Source of the DNA: an uncultured Cohaesibacter sp.
GTDB lineage: Bacteria; Pseudomonadota; Alphaproteobacteria; Rhizobiales; Cohaesibacteraceae
DNA length: 64,000 nucleotides
Assembly: GCF_963667045.1 (NCBI RefSeq)
Contig: NZ_OY762934.1
Location: forward strand, 1,109,501-1,173,500
Direction: 5' to 3'
Below are positions 60,918-64,000 of this stretch, in pieces. The translations under genes were made by a program, and so were the position numbers. A model generated the notes under the pieces. That model saw only the letters and a program-made list of their open reading frames with translations. It had not been told where the DNA came from and did not search any database. Each line of letters starts with the position of its first letter. Position 1 is the stretch's first letter.

Positions 60918-62222
60918 TTAGCCCTTTTTCTTCATCGGCTCTCCGGCGACATAGGTCTCTGCGACCGAGCGGTCATCGGACATGATCTGCAGGATGAAGA
61001 GTTCTTCGGAGAGGCTCTTGCAGGTTTCCATGCGCAGGGCCATGGCAGAGGTGGCGCGGCTGTCGAGCACGACGATGTCCGCTTCCGATCCCTCATCAAG
61101 CATGCCGATCCGGTCTTGCAGTCCAAGGGCGATGGCATTGCCAAGGGTTGCCCAGTAGAAGGCACGCAAGGGGTGCATCTTGGTGCCGTCGCGGGTGGCG
61201 AGCGCCTTGTAGCCCTCGTGCAGGGTGCGCAGCATGGAATAGGACGTGCCGCCGCCGATGTCGGTAGCAATGGCACTTTTGGCACCGCGTGCCCGCAGGC
61301 CTTCATAATCGAACAGGCCGGAGCCGAGGAAGAGGTTCGACGTCGGACAGAAGACCGGCCGGGCCTCCGTCCCGATCAGCACGTCAATTTCCCGTGGCTG
61401 CATGTGAATGCAATGGCCGAGCAGCGTGTTGGCCCTCAGCAGGCCATAGTGCTCGTAGATGCCAAGATAGTCCGGCGCATCCGGATAGAGCGCCATGGTC
61501 TCAGCGATCTCATCGTGGTTTTCATCAAGATGGGTCTGGATGTAACAATCCGGATGCTCTGCCGCGAGCGCCCGGGCGGTGTCCATCTGTTCGGGCGTCG
61601 AGGTAATGGCGAAGCGCGGCGTGATGGCGTAATGCGCCCTGCCCTTGCCATGCCAACTGGCAATCAACGCCTTGCTGTCATCATAGCCGGACTGCGGGGT
61701 GTCGCGCACGCCTTCGGGGGCATTGCGATCCATCAGCACCTTGCCGCCAATCACGCGCATGTTGCGGCGAGCCGCTTCCGTGAAATAGGCATCCGCAGAG
61801 GTCTTGTGCGACGAACAATAGGCGACCGTGGTGGTGGTGCCGTTGGCGATGACCTCGTCAAAGAAGTGTGCGGCCATGGCTGCACAGTGGCCTGCGTCCG
61901 CATAGAGCGACTCGGCCGGGAAGGTGTAATCCTCCAGCCAGTCGAGCAATTGTGCGCCCCAACTGGCGATCACCTGTACCTGTGGGAAATGCAGGTGGGT
62001 GTCGATGAAGCCCGGCACCAGCAGATGGGGGCGGTGATCAATGACCTTTGTTCCTCCTGCCGCTTTCGACTGCACGTCGCTGAAAGTGCCCCGTGCCCGG
62101 ATCAGACCGCCTTCGAGCAGCAGCGCCCCATCCTCGATATAGAGATGAGCGGTTTCATCCACAGGGGTTTGCGGTTCCCCATGAAAAGTCAGCAGTCTTC
62201 CGCGCAGGATCGTTTCGGCCAT
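60918..62222 (-). CDS. guaD: Guanine deaminase
   Basis: This 434-residue amidohydrolase converts guanine to xanthine and ammonia. The zinc site is in PGFIDTHLHFPQ, with further ligands in IQTHLDENHDE, LGHCIHM and IATDIGGGTS. GuaD stretches SWGAQLLDWLEDYTFPAE and CPTSNLFLGSGLFD are present. Length fits bacterial GuaD (about 430-440). Xanthine dehydrogenase or purine uptake genes are not in the window. Confidence 0.95.
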   Translation of the reverse strand: MAETILRGRLLTFHGEPQTPVDETAHLYIEDGALLLEGGLIRARGTFSDVQSKAAGGTKVIDHRPHLLVPGFIDTHLHFPQVQVIASWGAQLLDWLEDYTFPAESLYADAGHCAAMAAHFFDEVIANGTTTTVAYCSSHKTSADAYFTEAARRNMRVIGGKVLMDRNAPEGVRDTPQSGYDDSKALIASWHGKGRAHYAITPRFAITSTPEQMDTARALAAEHPDCYIQTHLDENHDEIAETMALYPDAPDYLGIYEHYGLLRANTLLGHCIHMQPREIDVLIGTEARPVFCPTSNLFLGSGLFDYEGLRARGAKSAIATDIGGGTSYSMLRTLHEGYKALATRDGTKMHPLRAFYWATLGNAIALGLQDRIGMLDEGSEADIVVLDSRATSAMALRMETCKSLSEELFILQIMSDDRSVAETYVAGEPMKKKG

Positions 62223-62607
62223 TGTTTGTCCTATAGTCGTCTATGACAGCGGCTGCAGCGAGGGTAGCATATCGGCAGCGCCGGACACTATGCCTCATTG
62301 CTCCCGGTGAAGCCAGCCCCAATCTTTGAGCAATTTCAATCTACAATTGTCGCTGCCGGGGTTCTTGGGCTTCCGTCTGGATTTGCTCAAGTTTGGAAAT
62401 ACCACTTTAGTACCACCTGATCAGCTAATGTGGCTGACATACCATTTGGCCCATATAATTCTCCGTAATCCGTAAGGCCAATTGAAATTGGCTCTTATTG
62501 GTCTTCTACTCGTTTACGTTGAGTTGGCTTATCTCAAGACTCATCTGGCCAGTTCATTGCAAGACAGGGACAGGCGCTGTGCAGCGCCTACGGGAGGATA
62601 CTGGGCA
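62223..62607. promoter_or_regulatory. Promoter region of the kinase-GntR pair, three TACCA repeats
   Basis: This 385-base gap lies between divergent guaD and the sugar kinase. TACCA occurs at 62401, 62412 and 62441 (the first two as TACCAC). They may be half-sites for the GntR/UTRA regulator encoded downstream. GGGAGGATA at 62592-62600 is the kinase ribosome site. No gene is called. Confidence 0.4.
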
Positions 62608-63537
62608 ATGGCAAATTCACTTTACATGGGAATTGACGGTGGCGGCTCGAATTGCCGTGGACGCCTCAGAGATGAAGACGGAACGCTGCTTGGAGAGGCG
62701 ATCAGCGGACCGGCAAATGCACGCAATGGCATTCTCGCAGCTCAAGAGCAGGTCGCCAAGGTGGCGCGGGAGACCCTGAAGGACGCCGGCTTTGGCGCGG
62801 AAGTGCTCGGGCAGACCCACGTGGGCATCGGCCTTGCCGATCTTCACATCAGGTCCGACAAGGAAGCTTTCCGCAACTGGGAGCATCCCTTCGCCTCTCT
62901 TCAGGTGTCCAGCGATGCCCATATCGCCTGCCTTGGTGGGCATGGCAATGATCAGGATGGCGGCATTCTCATTCTCGGCACCGGCAGCTGCGGCTATGGC
63001 CTGATCAAGGGCCAGTCGGTGAATGTCGGCGGCTGGGGCTTTGCTCTGTCGGACATGGCAAGCGCTGCACAGGTGGGGGTGCAGGCTCTCCGCTTTGCCA
63101 TGGCGGCGCTTGACGGCATTTATGAAGTCAGCCCGATGACAGATCACATCATGGCGATGTTCAGCGACAGTCAGGAAGAAATGGTTCTCTGGGCAAGCAC
63201 TGCCACGCCGCCGGATTTCGCCGGGTATGGCCTTGTCGCGGTCAATTTCGCCGAGCGCGAGGATCCTGTTGCGATGAAGCTGATGGCCGATTGTGGCAGT
63301 CAGGCCAGCGCCATGCTGCGGGCGCTTGCATGGCGCGGGGTCAACAGGATTGCGCTGATGGGCAATTTCGCCGAAGCGGTCGAACCATGGTTGGAAGTGG
63401 AAACCACCACCCTGCTCGTTCCAAGGCTCCATGACGCACGGGACGGTGCCATCCTGCTCGCCGGGGGAACCCTGCCGCCGCTGGAGCCGGGGCATGAGCA
63501 GGACATGGGGTACAAAGAGCGCTACGGACATGGTTGA
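62608..63537 (+). CDS. BadF/BadG-type ATPase, N-acetylglucosamine-kinase-like
   Basis: This 309-residue sugar kinase of the ASKHA fold has the phosphate-1 loop LYMGIDGGGSNCRGRL. The phosphate-2 loop is ILGTGSCGYGL, with the family stretch GGWGFALSDMASAAQVG. Members phosphorylate GlcNAc or glucosamine in the cytoplasm. The ATG at 62608 has GGGAGG upstream; the frame is open from 62482 without similarity. Its last eight bases overlap the GntR regulator gene, as in amino-sugar operons whose regulator senses the phosphorylated product. The exact sugar is inferred. Confidence 0.85.
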   Translation: MANSLYMGIDGGGSNCRGRLRDEDGTLLGEAISGPANARNGILAAQEQVAKVARETLKDAGFGAEVLGQTHVGIGLADLHIRSDKEAFRNWEHPFASLQVSSDAHIACLGGHGNDQDGGILILGTGSCGYGLIKGQSVNVGGWGFALSDMASAAQVGVQALRFAMAALDGIYEVSPMTDHIMAMFSDSQEEMVLWASTATPPDFAGYGLVAVNFAEREDPVAMKLMADCGSQASAMLRALAWRGVNRIALMGNFAEAVEPWLEVETTTLLVPRLHDARDGAILLAGGTLPPLEPGHEQDMGYKERYGHG

Positions 63538-64000
63538 TCTCGGCCATCTCATCCAGCATGTCAGAAAAGTCTCCGATCTCGAAATGGAAAGCGCCACCCC
63601 CCTCTATCTGAGGATCGAGCGGGGGATCGAGCAATCGATCGAAGCCGGGCTGGTTGCCATCAATGATGCCCTGCCTGCGGAGAGAGAACTGGCCCATGCC
63701 CTGGGCGTTTCCCGCGTGACCGTCCGCAATGCGGTGCGGGTTCTCGTGCAGAAGGGCATTCTGGTCCAGCGCCATGGCGCGGGCACCTTCGTCGCCTCAC
63801 GGGTGGCGCAACGGCCCCGCCAGATAACCGGCTTCACCGAAGACATGCAGATCCGGGGGCTTTCGACAAGCGCCCTGTGGCTGGATCGCTCCAGCGGCAC
63901 TCCCACCCCTGAAGAGTGCGAAGCACTGGAGATCATGCCGGACGAGCCGGTGAGCCGCCTCTACCGGCTACGCACGGTCAGTGACAAGCCGGTGTGTCTG
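63530..64000 (+). CDS. GntR-family regulator, HutC/UTRA subfamily, C-terminus outside window
   Basis: 157 residues are visible from the ATG at 63530 to the right edge. The winged helix is at about residues 22-90 (LPAERELAHALGVSRVTVRN then QRHGAGTFV). The UTRA ligand domain begins at RQITGFTEDMQIRGLSTSAL. NagR/DasR-type regulators of amino-sugar use have this build. The gene overlaps the kinase by eight bases. An internal ATG at 63584 is an alternative start. A GlcNAc-6-phosphate deacetylase or transporter may follow beyond the edge. Confidence 0.88.
   Translation, partial: MVDLGHLIQHVRKVSDLEMESATPLYLRIERGIEQSIEAGLVAINDALPAERELAHALGVSRVTVRNAVRVLVQKGILVQRHGAGTFVASRVAQRPRQITGFTEDMQIRGLSTSALWLDRSSGTPTPEECEALEIMPDEPVSRLYRLRTVSDKPVCL

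Noticed and set aside
1-64000. CRISPR arrays, tRNA/rRNA genes, insertion sequences or prophage
   Set aside because: No regularly spaced repeats, cloverleaf-type sequences, transposase, integrase or phage structural motifs were noticed by eye. A covariance-model scan would be needed to exclude small RNAs.

Overview
The window looks like chromosome from a facultatively anaerobic, probably marine alphaproteobacterium (Hyphomicrobiales-like, with Cohaesibacter-type relatives my best guess). Grounds for this: several CUT1 sugar ABC operons of rhizobial type, a TctC-type binding protein, a 1148-residue single-chain pyruvate carboxylase, a GuaD/PurU/SelO set in alphaproteobacterial style, and, unusually for that class, a complete mixed-acid fermentation set (AdhE, PflB, PflA). 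The taxonomic call is inference. I see no rRNA, tRNA, insertion sequence, prophage or CRISPR array. || Layout. 1-7 kb: the end of a tripartite tricarboxylate transporter binding protein, then a leftward Ugp-like operon (binding protein, two permeases, glycerophosphodiester phosphodiesterase, ATPase, RpiR regulator) with paired palindromic repeats at its promoter. 7-15 kb: a small Cys-rich membrane protein, an AraC regulator, and a divergent rightward operon of two permeases, an ATPase, a cytoplasmic GH28 polygalacturonase and a GH105 unsaturated-uronyl hydrolase. This is a pectin-oligosaccharide locus that lacks its own binding protein. 15-16 kb: a stand-alone protein of two receiver domains. 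16-22 kb: adhE and a GH2 beta-mannosidase. 22-27 kb: a 51-residue orphan, a cytoplasmic BisC-type molybdoenzyme divergent from SelO, and an FCD-type GntR regulator. 27.9-30.5 kb: pirin, WrbA and glutathionyl-hydroquinone reductase in a row, a quinone-redox group. 30.6-35.7 kb: an orphan LacI regulator, a DMT exporter, a universal stress protein and an iron-type alcohol dehydrogenase with an altered metal ligand. 35.7-40 kb: a 900-base palindrome-rich control region, pflB and pflA. 40-47.6 kb: a Gfo/Idh oxidoreductase, a TDT transporter, a cytochrome b561, pyruvate carboxylase and a thioesterase. 47.7-57.3 kb: a Sel1/peptidoglycan-binding protein and the pair alpha-2-macroglobulin plus PBP1C. 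57.3-64 kb: a TetR regulator with two abutting palindromes, purU, an FAD-dependent reductase, guanine deaminase, and an N-acetylglucosamine-kinase-like protein translationally coupled to a GntR/UTRA regulator cut by the right edge. || How the genes fit together. Sugars and glycerophosphodiesters enter through two ABC systems. Pectin fragments are trimmed inside the cell. Pyruvate can be split by PflB (activated by PflA) to acetyl-CoA and formate, the acetyl-CoA reduced to ethanol by AdhE, or pyruvate carboxylated by Pyc. Several genes deal with redox stress (WrbA, hydroquinone reductase, pirin, BisC, SelO, universal stress protein). The A2M-PBP1C pair belongs to the envelope. No single block stands out as a proven new system. 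The most open questions are the binding-protein-less pectin transporter, the quinone triad with its operator-like sites, the pflB control region, the 51-residue protein, and the palindrome cluster next to the TetR gene.
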